From Asterias rubens (lineage: Eukaryota; Echinodermata; Asteroidea; Forcipulatida; Asteriidae): 64,000 bases of DNA. The translations under genes were made by a program, and so were the position numbers. The number at the start of each line of letters is the position of its first letter. The stretch's first letter is position 1. A model generated the notes under the pieces. The model was not told the origin of the DNA, did no database searches, and was given only the letters and a program-made list of their open reading frames with translations. The stretch spans positions 4,770,523-4,834,522 of the forward strand of contig NC_047083.1 of the NCBI RefSeq assembly GCF_902459465.1, given 5' to 3'. Positions 34,601 to 43,620 of the stretch are shown here, piece by piece.

Positions 34601-37334
34601 GGCCTCACGATCTCTTGCTACCGGGTTATCAAGGCAGTCTAGTAGTACATGCAACCACAAGTTTGTGGGTTTGAATCCCCCAGCCAACCACTGATTTCAC
34701 AATAACTAGAATCAATATTGTCATCTAGTTACTGAATCACAATTTCTTGATTTGTGTAATTCATAGTCGTAGACGTTAAACCAATGTTTGTAAGAGAGAG
34801 ATTGGCTGTTGCCAGATTGGTGCTTATATCCCCTTGGAGTTTGCCGAGTTCCCTTGACGGGAAGATCATACAAACAAACAAACAAACATGTATGAATACT
34901 GCTCTAAAATTGCAAAGGATTCAGGTTCAAATCCAACCCGAGTATTAAATGCCTGTGGATTTTCTCACAGAACTCCCGGAGAAAGTACTGAGTATACAGT
35001 GCTCAACAGGTCATTATCATGATTATGGTTGAGTGGTTTCGAGCATCAAATTAAAGCTGTCGTGGTTAAGTCATCTGGGTCTGGGTTCGAGTCCCGTCAT
35101 GACACTTGTTTCTTTAAAGCAAGATGCTTGTTTTATAATAATTGCTTCTCTGCACCCAAGAGTGGTACCTGCGAGGGTAGAGAATTGCTCTTTAAAAGAT
35201 GAAATTCCAGGTCTGCAATGTTCATTAAACTGAACAAAGAAATATTGTTCTTAAAAACAGTTTTTGTGACTTCTTTTCAGGAGCGAACGTTAGATCATAA
35301 TGCGGGAAGTCACGGAGTCGCGGGGGTCTTCTTCAAGTACGATCTTTCCTCGTTACAAATTACCGTTAATGAAGTCCATGAACCTTACTGGCAATTCCTT
35401 GTCAGGTTATGTGGCATTGTTGGGGGGATCTTTTCAACTTCAGGTTGGTATTCCAAGTATTGAGATTTCCTTTTCGTTATTAATAGTTTTTTTTTTTTTT
35501 CAACAATATTTTAAGGGAAGGTACACGTTTGGTAATTACTCAAAACAAATATTTACTTAAAAAACTGACTTAGGAACGAGCATTGGAGAGCTGCTGATAG
35601 TATTTCAATAACATTATGAGGAAGAGGTAATTTCTCACTAAAATATTAAAAGACTTCTAGCTAGACAATGCTAGAAGTCTTTTATTCCTATCTGAAAGCT
35701 CACAAATTCGTCTAACCAGGTTTTTTTTTTTTCATAATTTTCTCGCATCTTTGTTGACCGATTGAGCCCAAATGTTCACAGGCTTGTTTTTGTTATGATT
35801 ATGATGGAATACACCAAGTGAGAACACTGGTCTTTGACAATTACCAATCGTGTACAGTGCCTTTAAAAAAAACACTGGCAGTAAAAAAAACTGAAAAACT
35901 GTTCATTGTTCATTGTCTTTTCTTTCTCATGTATCCTGCATCCCTTTTTTTAAATTGATTGTTTCATTGATTTGTTTGTCAACTAATTATTCTTATGTAA
36001 AACTTTCATTTCCTCAGTTGTTTTAATAGTTGCTCAAGTTTTTTTCATTCCCTCTTAAAATTTGATTGTTTTCTTGATTTGCTTGTCGTATAAATATTAT
36101 GTATAATTTTGATGTCATATAATTATTTTTAGATTGCTTGTTTCCTAAATTTTCTTGTCTTATAGTATTGTTCATTGCCAGTGTCTCAAAAACTCTGCAA
36201 TCCATTTTATACCTGAATGTTTCTCAAATTTGCTTGTCAAATAATTATTGTGTAAAATTCTTTTCATTGTTGACAATTTCTCAGATACTCTACATTCCTT
36301 TTAAGGACTTTTTGTTTCCTTGATTTTATTGTCAAATAATTATTATTGTATAGTTATTTTGTCGTGTAATTAATTTCATTGTCTTTTCTTTCTCAATTGT
36401 TCTACAATCCCTTTTTTGAATTGAGTGGTTTTTCTAGATTTTCTTGTCTTTTAATTATTGTGTAGAATTTGTTCATTGACAATGTGTCGGATATTCTGCA
36501 TTTCTTTTTAGAATTGATTGTTCCCCAAATCTACATGTCAAATAATTATTACATAATTATTTTCATTTGTCTTTTCTTTCTTAAAAGTAGTCTGAATTCC
36601 TTTTTAGCATTGATTGTTTTCTTGATTTTCTTATCAAATAATTGTGTATACAATGTAAATATTTTCTTTGCTGAAACTTTCTTATGTATTCTACATTCCT
36701 TTTTAGAATTGCATGTTTTCTAGATTTGCTTGTCAAAAACTAATTGTGTATAATACTTTTATTGTTAATACTTTCTTAGATATTCTGCCTTTTTACTTTA
36801 ACAATTAGTTAGTTTTGCGTAGTTAGTTTTACGTCAAATAATTTAATTTTTGGATTTCCTTTCCCTCAGGTATTCTGCACTCGTTTTTAGAATTTATTGT
36901 CTCTGTAGTTTGCTGTAGATACAAACTTGGATCCAAAAAAACATCACAGGTAAGACCATTCATTCATTTTATTTCAACAAAATCACAAACTTATCCTCGA
37001 TGTTTATCTCTATATAAACACCTCGCTTTGAACATTGTTCATGAGTTTTAAAATAAATAGTCAAAATTGTTTATTTTCAAGTGATATTTGCTGCTCATAA
37101 TTGAAATCTGTCTTGTCTTTCAATTTTGATATTTTGCGGACTTGAGCTTTCACTGTTACTATCATGTAATTATTTTTTTTTTTTGCACAGCCATCAGCCA
37201 CACCAGCACACCATCAATTAGACCACGGAACACCACAACAACAAACTAATCAACAGAGTCTTAGCCACGGAACACCACAACCAATTAATCAACCAGGTCC
37301 TAGCCAACCAAACTCGCCTCTACTACTTCAGTAA
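19662..37334 (+). CDS. ERGIC2: ERGIC2, ER-Golgi intermediate compartment protein 2
   Basis: Ten exons: 19662-19767, 23750-23905, 24851-24965, 25547-25709, 26893-26980, 31743-31841, 34324-34421, 35281-35443, 36870-36949 and 37191-37334. All have GT-AG borders and a consistent frame: 403 aa against about 377 in human. The start MRRLNRKQTLKVVKELDAFP matches ERGIC2 closely. Landmarks are a first membrane helix (about residues 36-56), the lumenal signatures KLRINLDITVAMKC, ACRIHG, FHVTVGKSIPHPRGHAH, YNFSHRIDHLSFGE and NPLDG, then AGSHGVAGVFFKYDLSS and a second helix (about 312-346). The protein cycles between ER and Golgi with ERGIC family partners as a cargo receptor. The C-terminal tail (about 356-403) is Gln/His/Pro-rich with an HGTPQ-containing repeat and looks lineage-specific. 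Confidence 0.93.
19780..19840 (-). repeat. Fragment of the tRNA-like repeat
   Basis: TTGAACAAAGATAAAGTGAA and GCGGGATTTGAACCAACGAC match 11130-11180. It sits 13 bases after the ERGIC2 exon 1 donor. Confidence 0.6.
20145..20640 (+). mobile_element. LINE 3' end (CR1/L2/Jockey-like), decayed
   Basis: Frames on the plus strand give YIDDLLSSYNPPRKLRS, then WGDRSFSHAAPRLWNKLPAL and THLFKQAFDS, the usual C-terminus of a LINE reverse-transcriptase ORF, with frame breaks. It ends in a (TTA)n run at 20617-20637, as many such LINEs do. Confidence 0.65.
20759..21462. mobile_element. 704-bp MITE with long inverted repeats and 8-bp target duplication
   Basis: Inverted arms of about 230-270 bp (20759-21030 and 21228-21462) share GGTCGCAC ends, AAATGCACTTTAACAGAACA and TGTTGTCTTTCGAC. 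GGTTTGGT stands on both sides (20751-20758 and 21463-21470), while uninterrupted SINE B copies have it once. An 8-bp duplication fits the hAT superfamily. No transposase. Confidence 0.8.
21521..23269. other. ERGIC2 intron 1, second half
   Basis: No exon. Contains the TTGGGCATATTCCAA repeat (22435-22660), with otherwise unrecognised sequence. Confidence 0.35.
22435..22660 (+). repeat. Degenerate tandem repeat, CTTGGGCATATTCCAA
   Basis: About seven imperfect units of some 25-35 bp containing CTTTGGCATATTCCAACTA or CTTGGGCATATTCC. Confidence 0.65.
23274..23654 (-). mobile_element. MITE family A, full-length
   Basis: TTAA on both sides. Ends AGACATTGGACACTATTGGT and ACCAATAGTGTCCACTGCCA. The exon 2 acceptor of ERGIC2 lies fewer than 100 bases downstream. 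Confidence 0.75.
23939..24320 (-). mobile_element. MITE family A-like, divergent
   Basis: Starts GAAGGCACTGGACACCTTTG and ends CAATAGTGTCGAGTGCCTTT. It contains the TTGAGACCT/AGGTCTCAA palindrome. It begins 34 bases after the exon 2 donor of ERGIC2. Confidence 0.65.
25077..25362 (+). mobile_element. MITE family F
   Basis: Runs from TTAAAGGCAAAGTAAACCTT to ACCTTTCCTTTAA, with a CTTAAAACCTTGTTACTTGG interior. Related sequence at 25430-25540 and 46470-46675. Inverted ends are weak. Confidence 0.4.
26105..26340 (+). mobile_element. tRNA-derived SINE, type C, with duplicated head
   Basis: A 58-bp tRNA-like segment (GGTGATAAGACACTGCTCTA.. to GTGGGTTCGC) is present twice in tandem. The body follows: CTTCACAGAACTCGGGCAAG and GAGTATACAGCACTAACACA. 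Confidence 0.65.
26410..26754 (-). mobile_element. MITE family C, full-length
   Basis: TTAA-flanked. Ends AGCCATTGGACCCTTTCAGT and ACCGAAAGGGTCCAATGGCT. Confidence 0.75.
27090..27138 (+). repeat. (AAT)n microsatellite
   Basis: About fourteen AAT triplets with one interruption, in ERGIC2 intron 5. Confidence 0.85.
27321..27640 (-). mobile_element. MITE family C, end lost at a SINE
   Basis: Starts CCATTGGACACTTTCTGAAC. Its far end is cut where a SINE B head begins at about 27645. Confidence 0.65.
27645..28080 (+). mobile_element. SINE type B split by a MITE family D insertion
   Basis: Head GAACTTGGCTGAGTGGTTTA to GGGCTCGAGTC (27650-27719). MITE D at 27720-27938 has ends GGGCCCAATTTCATAGAGCT and an inner CAATTTTTTG. 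The SINE body resumes at TTCTTGTGTCCATGAGCAAG. Confidence 0.65.
28100..28470 (-). mobile_element. MITE family C, full-length
   Basis: TTAA-flanked. Ends AGCCATTATACACTTTCGGA and CCGAAAGTGTCCAATGGCT. In ERGIC2 intron 5. Confidence 0.75.
28475..29509. other. ERGIC2 intron 5, middle
   Basis: AT-rich sequence with repeated ACATGTACATG phrases. No exon or element recognised. Confidence 0.3.
29510..30672 (-). mobile_element. Tc1-like transposon, internal deletion derivative
   Basis: Inverted arms of roughly 220 bp (29532-29752 and 30439-30655) share CGCCAATAAAGTATCTAAAC and TGTTGCGCTACGATGTTGTT. Between them the minus strand encodes an N-terminal transposase start (MAQTTKQKRGRIVGLIEAG), then WWNRYQAQGNVDDLPRNGCPR, the DNA-binding domain typical of Tc1 proteins. 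It jumps to the C-terminal end WQGIDQGQIRGLIESMRRR..GGHTK. The catalytic DDE core is missing and stops interrupt the frame, so it is inactive. In ERGIC2 intron 5. Confidence 0.8.
31055..31208. repeat. 74-bp near-perfect palindrome with 6-base loop
   Basis: Arms 31055-31128 and 31135-31208 are complementary base for base as far as checked. Each arm resembles the SINE type C tail (CTCGGGAAAGTACTGAGTAT), so it looks like a head-to-head joining of two tails. Confidence 0.85.
31327..31667 (-). mobile_element. MITE family A2, full-length
   Basis: TTAA-flanked. Ends AGGCACTGTACACATTTGGT and ACCAAACGTGTACCTTCCC. The internal palindrome is GACTTCTAGCTAGAAGTC. Ends about 75 bases before ERGIC2 exon 6. 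Confidence 0.75.
32274..32965. mobile_element. Foldback element made of TCCTAAGTTAGGAC units
   Basis: Outer ends GGGGTGGATTTCACAAAG and GTGTGAAATCCACCCC are inverted over about 70 bp. Inside are about thirteen CTATCTCTT units separated by CTAGGGCTAGTCC and CCTAAGTTAGGAC palindromes, giving tandem and inverted symmetry together. In ERGIC2 intron 6. Confidence 0.85.
32966..34323. other. ERGIC2 intron 6, second part
   Basis: 33084-33800 differs in composition (longer CA- and AC-rich stretches, ATCTCCCAACTCTCCGTGAC). It could be a solo LTR or other element, but no terminal repeat could be confirmed. A poly-A run is at 34258. Confidence 0.3.
34500..34571. repeat. 21-bp perfect inverted repeat
   Basis: GGCTACAGCTACAGCTAGATC (34500-34520) is mirrored at 34551-34571. 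Flanking GTGTCCGAAATTGG and TTGGACGTGGCC suggest a small MITE of about 170 bp starting 60 bases after ERGIC2 exon 7. Confidence 0.7.
34726..34888 (+). mobile_element. Repeat with (CAAA)n tail, probably a LINE 3' end
   Basis: Shares GACGTTAAACCAATGTTTGT, TGGTGCTTATATCCCC and an AAACAAAC tail with 52605-52850. Confidence 0.5.
34895..35010 (+). mobile_element. SINE type C, partial
   Basis: CTGCTCTAAAATTGCAAAGG, a GGTTCAAATCCAACC B box, and the AGTACTGAGTATACAGTGCT tail. Confidence 0.55.
35028..35190 (+). mobile_element. SINE type A, 5' half
   Basis: Head TATGGTTGAGTGGTTTCGAG, B box GGTTCGAGTCC, body GCAAGATGCTTG and ACCTGCGAGGGTAGAG. Immediately precedes ERGIC2 exon 8. Confidence 0.6.
35515..35862 (+). 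mobile_element. MITE family A2, full-length
   Basis: TTAA-flanked. Ends GGGAAGGTACACGTTTGGTA and ACCAATCGTGTACAGTGCCT. Internal palindrome AGACTTCTAGC..GCTAGAAGTCT. Confidence 0.75.
35915..36869 (+). repeat. About nine decayed copies of the ERGIC2 exon 9 acceptor and exon start
   Basis: The phrase (CTCAG)-TATTCTGCATTCCTTTTTAG-AATT-GATTGTTTTCT-TGATTTGCTTGTC-AAATAATTATT recurs near 35935, 36035, 36182, 36275, 36398, 36483, 36585, 36690 and 36773, then as the true acceptor and exon 9 at 36861. Spacing is about 85-145 bp. Two copies still translate to ILHFFLELIV and ILHSFLEL, against GILHSFLEFIV in the exon. The intron therefore appears to have grown by tandem duplication of the exon border. Confidence 0.75.
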
Positions 37335-38384
37335 ACTTTATTAGGGTTTTTTTTCTGGCAAAAATCCACCGAAATCATTTCCACTTCATTCTGTGCAATT
37401 GAGTGAACGTAGCAGCAACTTTTTACGGTCCGTTTACAAACTTCGTTGACGGGTTCAGACGGATTTTATCAGAAATGGTCTGGTGCTTCAGAACTTTGGG
37501 CAAAATTGTGCAATTCCTGCAATTAGAAAGAGTGACAATGTGCTTAAAATGAGCACGCACTACAAACGAATTCATACTTGGATCATACTAGGGACGTGCT
37601 AGACCTTGGCCCAATTTCATGGCCTTGCTTACCGTAAGCACAGAATCGGCGCTTACAGAAGCAGGGAATTCTGTGCTTATGGCAACGAATTTCACAGGTT
37701 AGCGAGGATTTTTGGCTTTTGCGCATGCGAAGTCCACGTGACTAGTCATTCTACGCTAACAAGGCTAGTGCAGAAATTCTGTGGTTGCACGTAAGCGGGG
37801 AATCGTGATCGTAAGCGTAGGATTGGGCGGTAAGCAGAGCCATGAAATTGGGCCCTGGTGCAGCCGGGCGGCATTTGGATGTTTGTGTGTACATGTACAT
37901 GTACATAGACCGGGTCTGTTTGTAGCATGTTCATCCCATTATAGACAGACCAACTCATTACCAAATTTAACAAATAAGTTAGGGTCACTTTACAGACATT
38001 TTTCAGTCAGAGCTACGTGTTTTAGCCCATAGAGTTATATACAAGAACTAGAGGGCCCACTGTCCTAAATACGCGACCCGGCATGCGCGCAGGTGGCCAT
38101 CATTTAAGTTGACAAAACGGGCATCGCACAGCGTGTGTTTGTGCGGCCATTTTGTAAGTTGTCAAAACAGCATCGTGTAGCGTTCAATAAACACAAACTC
38201 CAACAGGTATTTAATTTTCAACGTGCGTACATGCGTACGCGCACGTGTCTCCTTGCGGTCCCGTCGCGTTTGTGCAAGAAGCATCAAATCTCTAGTTCTT
38301 ATATATAACTCTATGGTTTTAGGATGGGTTTGGATGTTTTGAGAACTGGTTTAGTGTCACCCAGCCTTCATCATCATCATCATC
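37335..38384 (+). other. ERGIC2 3' flank with two MITEs
   Basis: MITE at 37606-37856: GGCCCAATTTCATGGC and GCCATGAAATTGGGCC ends. MITE at 38028-38316: CATAGAGTTATATACAAGAA and TTCTTATATATAACTCTATG ends. A TTCAATAAACAC poly(A) candidate is at 38183, inside the second MITE, so the real 3' end is uncertain. Confidence 0.55.
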
Positions 38385-39060
38385 ATCCTCTTGATCCATC
38401 AGGGGGGACGTAGAGCCGCCCAACCAATGCGCTCTGCTGCCAGGTGCCACAGTTGCCCAGCCCTGGACTCGAAGTCCGCTTCCAGTTGGCCCACCCAGGT
38501 GCTGCGAGGTCGGCCTCTTGGTCTCTTCCAGGCTGGGCAAGGGCGGGATCCTCCCCATGCTTTAATGCTCAGCCTGAGGGCCACATGGGCAGGTGTATCT
38601 TCTGGGAGCCGTCTGACATGGCCAAAGAGGGAATGACGTCTCCGGGAGATAGTCACATCCTCGATGCCGGTGGTCTCCGAGATTGTTGCGTTAGTGATGA
38701 AATCAGACCACCGGACACCGAGAATGCGACGTTGACAAAGGCGTGGAGCTTTCGTGTGTCATCAGCTCGGAGTGTCCATGTTCCTGAGCCGTAGAATAGG
38801 ACGGGGAGGACACAGGTCGTAAATACCCTCAGCTTGGTTGTACGCTTGAGGCGTTTGTTCCTCCAGACACGATCTAGTTGGCCAAAGGTAGATGAGGCAA
38901 GCCCAAGACGTCGGAGAATGTCAGGGAGGAGTAGCCTGAGGAATGGATGTCACAGCCGAGATACCTGAACTTCTGTGTGAATTCGACAGTTACCCTCAAC
39001 GGTGACTGAGGCGGGATTTGGGCCGAGGCTGGTACATGTCCTTCACCATGCTAACAATTT
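38385..39060 (-). mobile_element. LINE reverse-transcriptase C-terminal remnant
   Basis: The minus strand encodes, in broken frames, YLGCDIHSSG, WRNKRLKRTTKLRVFTTCVL, VLFYGSGTWTL, then RRRHSLFGHVRRLPEDTPAH and KRPRGRPRSTWVGQLEAD. These are typical of the end of a non-LTR retrotransposon ORF2. Stops and shifts show it is dead. GC content is higher than the surroundings. Confidence 0.7.
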
Positions 39061-40344
39061 AGGTGATGCGTTGCCATACTGTGTTGAAATAATCCTGGAT
39101 TATTTGACAATGGAGGAAGGAAGAGAAGGAGCTCGAACGACCCGCTTACCGCAGAGTAACAAAAGAATACCCTGACAATGCCCCTGTCTGACCAGTGGAA
39201 AAAGATAGAAGACCTCCAGCTGGACGGCCGATTAACAAGCAGGATTAGATCTCTTTGTACAGAAATGTGTGGTACCGCCAGACTGCGCCGTTGTCTTCAT
39301 GTTAAGTTGAATCATTGGAGACAAGAATTGTGAATGTACACGTTTTCATTTGCCGTTTGTGGTTTTTTACTGAAGAACATGGCATATTTTTACATTTTTG
39401 GTGACTTTCCTGTCACTAGCGGCGGTTCAAAATTTGGGTATTAGCACACGAGGGTGGTTGGTATTCAATTGTGTTTTTTGACTAGGTGGGAGAAAGTGTA
39501 CACAATTTTTATCGGGTCTCAAAATTTTTTATTTTTTTTCTGTATTATATCCATACGACACCATAGTTGAGTGAAGAACTAAGTGCGCACGCGCAAACTC
39601 ACATACGCCAAGTCGCCCATTGTCTGTATTAAAGGTATGTGGGTGATTACGTGGTGTTGTTAAATGACCGCGGTACCACGGGTTCGTGTTTTGAAGTCCC
39701 TGCATTTGTGCTCCTTCTCTTCCTTCCTCCATGGTTTGACTCACTCGATGGATTCAAGGATTAATTGACGAACCTGGAAATTTTCAATGTCGGACCAACG
39801 GTTTCTGCTGTATCCTCATATTTTTGGGTGACCAATACAGCAAACAAATCAAGCCTGTGGTTTCAATAATAAACACAGATTTTTATAACTTATTTTCTAG
39901 TGCGAAATTTAGTATTACACATAATAATGAGGAAATTTTTCTTTGCTTTTTCATAAATTCACAATTTGTTGTATTATTTATTCAGTAACAAACACATAGT
40001 TCTAGTTGAAGTTAATTCAATTACAGATATCATGGTTGTGGAACATTGCCTTTTTAAAATAAACAACTTTTGAAAAGAAATAAAAATGTCTGAATGTGTG
40101 AGTTACTGACAAATCCTTTCGCCACATTAGAGAAAATACAACTCAAAATAAATTCTTACAATTCTTTACGACAACTTTAAGAAAATTTCATACAAAGAAT
40201 GTAATATTAATCATAAAATTCATGTAAGTACTGAATTATTGTAACATCAATTATACTTGACCCAAATCTGTTTTTTATCATTAAGAAATGAATGTCCATT
40301 CCCTGTTGCCTGCATAGTTTTGAGGTTTTAATGATATCAAATAG
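39061..40344. other. Intergenic, nothing recognised
   Basis: AT-rich with no convincing exon, RNA gene or named repeat. Confidence 0.3.
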
Positions 40345-40590
40345 TGATCCCCAGTCTGCCGCTTCCCAGGTTGTATCGTTAACCGGGTGTGATCCCTGGC
40401 TACACGGCAGTTTGCGATTTAATGGCTTCTGACAGGCACCCCCTGAACAAAGATATTGACAAAATTGGGAGACCATCAACATAGGGCTAGATAGCTCAGT
40501 TGGTAGAGCGCCGGCACGTTAAATCGGAGGTCGTTGGTTCAAATCCCGCTGTAGTCAATTTTTCTTTGTTCAATCCTAAATCGTTTTAAT
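40345..40590 (+). repeat. tRNA-like/stem-loop repeat, second copy
   Basis: Matches the minus strand of 11130-11365: CTGCCGCTTCCCAGG..CCTGG..CGGCAG stem, then GGGCTAGATAGCTCAGTTGG, the CCGGCACGTTAAATCGG anticodon arm and GGTTCAAATCCCGCT. There is no Penelope sequence beside it. Confidence 0.65.
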
Positions 40591-40654
40591 GATGGTACAT
40601 GTAGGCCTACATGTACTTGACCGTACTTTACTTGAATTGTAATTTTTTTGCTAA

Positions 40655-40922
40655 CCTGTGAAATTGGTCACAGAGTTGCGAGATAATTATGAATGAAAAA
40701 ACACCCTTGTCACATGAAGTTTCGTGCTTTCAGATGCTTGATTTCGAGACCTCAAAAGCTAATTCTGAGGTCTCAAAATCAAATTCGTGGAAAAATACTT
40801 CTTTCTCGAAAACTACGTCACTTCAGAGGGAGCCGTTTCTCACAATGTTTTATACTATCAACCTCTCCCCATTACTGATGGTGATAATTATTTTGAGTAA
40901 TTACCAATAGTATCCACTGCCT
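40655..40922 (-). mobile_element. MITE family A, one end lost
   Basis: Has CTTCAGAGGGAGCCGTTTCT, the GAGACCTCA palindrome, and ACCAATAGTATCCACTGCCT followed by TTAA. Confidence 0.7.
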
Positions 40923-41009
40923 TTAACGGATTTATCTATGCCTGCAACGGATAAACTTTTCAGCAGTATAGTAGGCACTTGTAACTTACAAGTTGTAAGT
41001 AGCATAAAA

Positions 41010-41150
41010 TAAACCCAATTTCATGATGCTGCTTACCACAAAAGCCTGCTTACAATTACATGTGCATTATCCCATAAAGAACTTACATAAACTATTTAGG
41101 TGCTAAGCACAGACTTAAGCGTTAAGCAGCAATATGAAGCCAGGCCCATA
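41010..41150. mobile_element. Small MITE remnant
   Basis: Ends CCCAATTTCATGATGCTGCT and AGCAGCAATATGAAGCCAGG are imperfect inverted copies, similar in style to family D. Confidence 0.4.
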
Positions 41151-41773
41151 TCTGAAAGAGCATACAAATACAAAACACATGCAATTTTGAATGTCACAAT
41201 TTATCTGATTAGTTTATTAATTCATGCTTACACTATTTATTAGTACCATTTTTGTTTTCTCCAAAAGAATCATTTTTTTTTTAATTCAGCATTTTTAAAT
41301 GATAGTTTTTGTTAGAGCCCCCGACTGCAATAACAGTATTATATGAATACCAATAATTACAATTTTGTTTTAAGGTTTTGGGTACTTTTTATGCGACACA
41401 AAACACACAAGTACACAGATTTGCATTAAACTTGCACTGTTTAAATATGCGAGTAATGATGGTAGATATCTCCCCTTCAAATATTACTTGCTGAGGTGCT
41501 GCAGTTTTTGAGCAATGAGTAAAACAAACATCATAAAAATCATTTTAAAATGTTAGACAGATTGACATGACTCTCCTGAAAACATTGCTTTATTTCCCTT
41601 TTTCTCAAAAACTTGAAGACTAATGACAGAATGACGCTGAAACCTTTGTCTACACACAACTTATATTGCAATGCATCATATCATTGTCAAAAACTTGATT
41701 TACAAACTGTATCAAAACTCTTTAAATCACCATCTACCCCCCCCCTTCCAGCCCCTAGAAGTGGTTTCATTAA

Positions 41774-42169
41774 AGGAACACGTTGCCTTGATCGGTCGAG
41801 TTGGTCTTTGAAAAGCGTTTGTAACCGTTTGTTATAAAATGCATACATGTATGGTTAGAAAGCTGTTGAAAAAGTTGAATAAAATGATTCACACAAACAT
41901 GCCTCGAAACTGCACAGGTTTCCTTTTACCTCGTCGACTAACACGGTCGGTCATTTATGGGAGTCAAATTTTTGACTCCCATAAATGGCCGACAGTGTTA
42001 GTTTGCAAATTCAAAGAAAAAACATGCATTTTCAACATGTTCAAGGCAAATTTAAGTGGATCATTGTACTCTACTTTTAAAACATCTTTCTAACCATATT
42101 CACTTTATAACAAATGATGCAAAATGCGTTTTACAGACCAACTCGTCCGGTCCAAGGCAACGTGTCCCT
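41774..42169 (+). mobile_element. MITE family B, full-length
   Basis: TTAA on both sides. Ends AGGAACACGTTGCCTTGATC and AAGGCAACGTGTCCCT. The long central palindrome is around CCATAAATGGCCGAC. Confidence 0.8.
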
Positions 42170-42767
42170 TTAATAAAGACAGAAAGAAACTGACTACACT
42201 ATTCAGAGAGTCTGGTTTTTAAAACCTCATCTTTGCCAATGTTAAAGGTTATATACACAGGATTGGCACAGCTGACCAAATAGTCCCAGGCAGTGTTGTT
42301 TTAATTGATCAATACAGACATATAATAGCACAAATTTGCATGATTAGTCAAGTTACATGTAAACCCCAAGTCATACATGTACTTGCTGCAAATGTTGAGA
42401 ACACAGCCCTGTTTTCGCAGGGAATGTTTCTTTGTGCACAAGTCAATGGATGTGAATTATTTGTTGCGAATTTGTGATGTAACATTTTGTGTGGCATTGC
42501 ATTCGCAAGTTTGAACAGGGCTTGAGGCGGGAGGAAAAAAAAGTGAAAACAAAATAAAATGCAAAATGTTCAGCATGTCGTCACAATGTCCTTAATATTA
42601 ATTGGGTTCTCAAACAACCAAAATCAGCTGTTGTGTTTTTCTTTTTAGGATTTCAGATATAGTTATCTTGAAAATAACTTAATTTCAGAGGGAAATATTT
42701 CATAATCAGAAAGCCTCCAGACAGAGATTCTTCAATATTTTATTTTTACCAATCCTGTAAGAATTAA

Positions 42768-43131
42768 AGACGATGGACACTGTTGGTAATTGTCAAAGGC
42801 CAGTTTTCTCACTTGGTGTATCTCAACATATGCATGAACTAACAAACCTGTAGAAAATTTGAGCTCAAGTGGTCGTTGAAGTTGCGAGATAATAATGAAA
42901 GAAAAAGCACCCTTGTCACACAATCATTGTGTGCTTTCAGATGCTTGATTTCGAGACCTCAAAATCTAATTCCGAATTCTCGAGATCAAATTCGTGGAAA
43001 ACCACGTTACTTCAGAGGAAGCCGTGTCTCACAATATTTTATACCATCAACAGCTCCCCATTACCCGTTACCAAGTAAGTTTTTTATGCTAATAATTATT
43101 TTGAGTAATTATCAATAGTGTCCACTGCCTT
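42768..43131 (-). mobile_element. MITE family A, full-length
   Basis: TTAA-flanked. Ends AGACGATGGACACTGTTGGT and ATCAATAGTGTCCACTGCCT. Confidence 0.75.
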
Positions 43132-43149
43132 TAAACAAACATTAATAAA

Positions 43150-43620
43150 TACCCTAGACAGTTTCTCTACTCCTATTGGTGGAGAGCGCGTTACGTGGGG
43201 GTGTTTAAACGGTTGATAATGACCAGCTGGAGCTGTTTATAACCGGCTGGCTTCTGCGTGTCGGGCGCGCAAGATTATCACGCGGAACGCAATTCATAGC
43301 TATTAGTAACAGCGTCTAATCTATTTCTAAGCACGCGCGCGTACACACAACCCACGCGCAACAGATTCTTCACAAAGTTGTTTAAAAAAATATTTCAACA
43401 TGTTCAAACCCCCGAATTTTCAAATGTCAAAGTATCTGTAATTGTATTTTTAATGTCCGTTTAAAACCTTATAGGGTTGTTGCCGTGTGCTTAAGGCCCG
43501 AGCCGAAGCGAAGGCGAGGGCCTTTATCACACGGCAACAACCCTATAAGGTTTTAAACGACCGGTTAAGAACTCATCGCTACCCTTTTATTCCCTTATTA
43601 TATACTACCAAGCGTTTTGT
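43150..43620. repeat. Repeat family P with a ~45-bp-arm palindrome
   Basis: GTTTAAAACCTTATAGGGTT (43459) pairs with AACCCTATAAGGTTTTAAAC (43539-43558) around GCCGTGTG..CACACGGC. The left part, CCTATTGGTGGAGAGCGCGT, recurs at 61580. Confidence 0.7.

Noticed and set aside
38399..38656. Independent gene encoding the RRRHSLFGHVRRLPEDTPAH protein
   Set aside because: Continuation upstream in other frames shows it is the C-terminal end of a broken LINE ORF.
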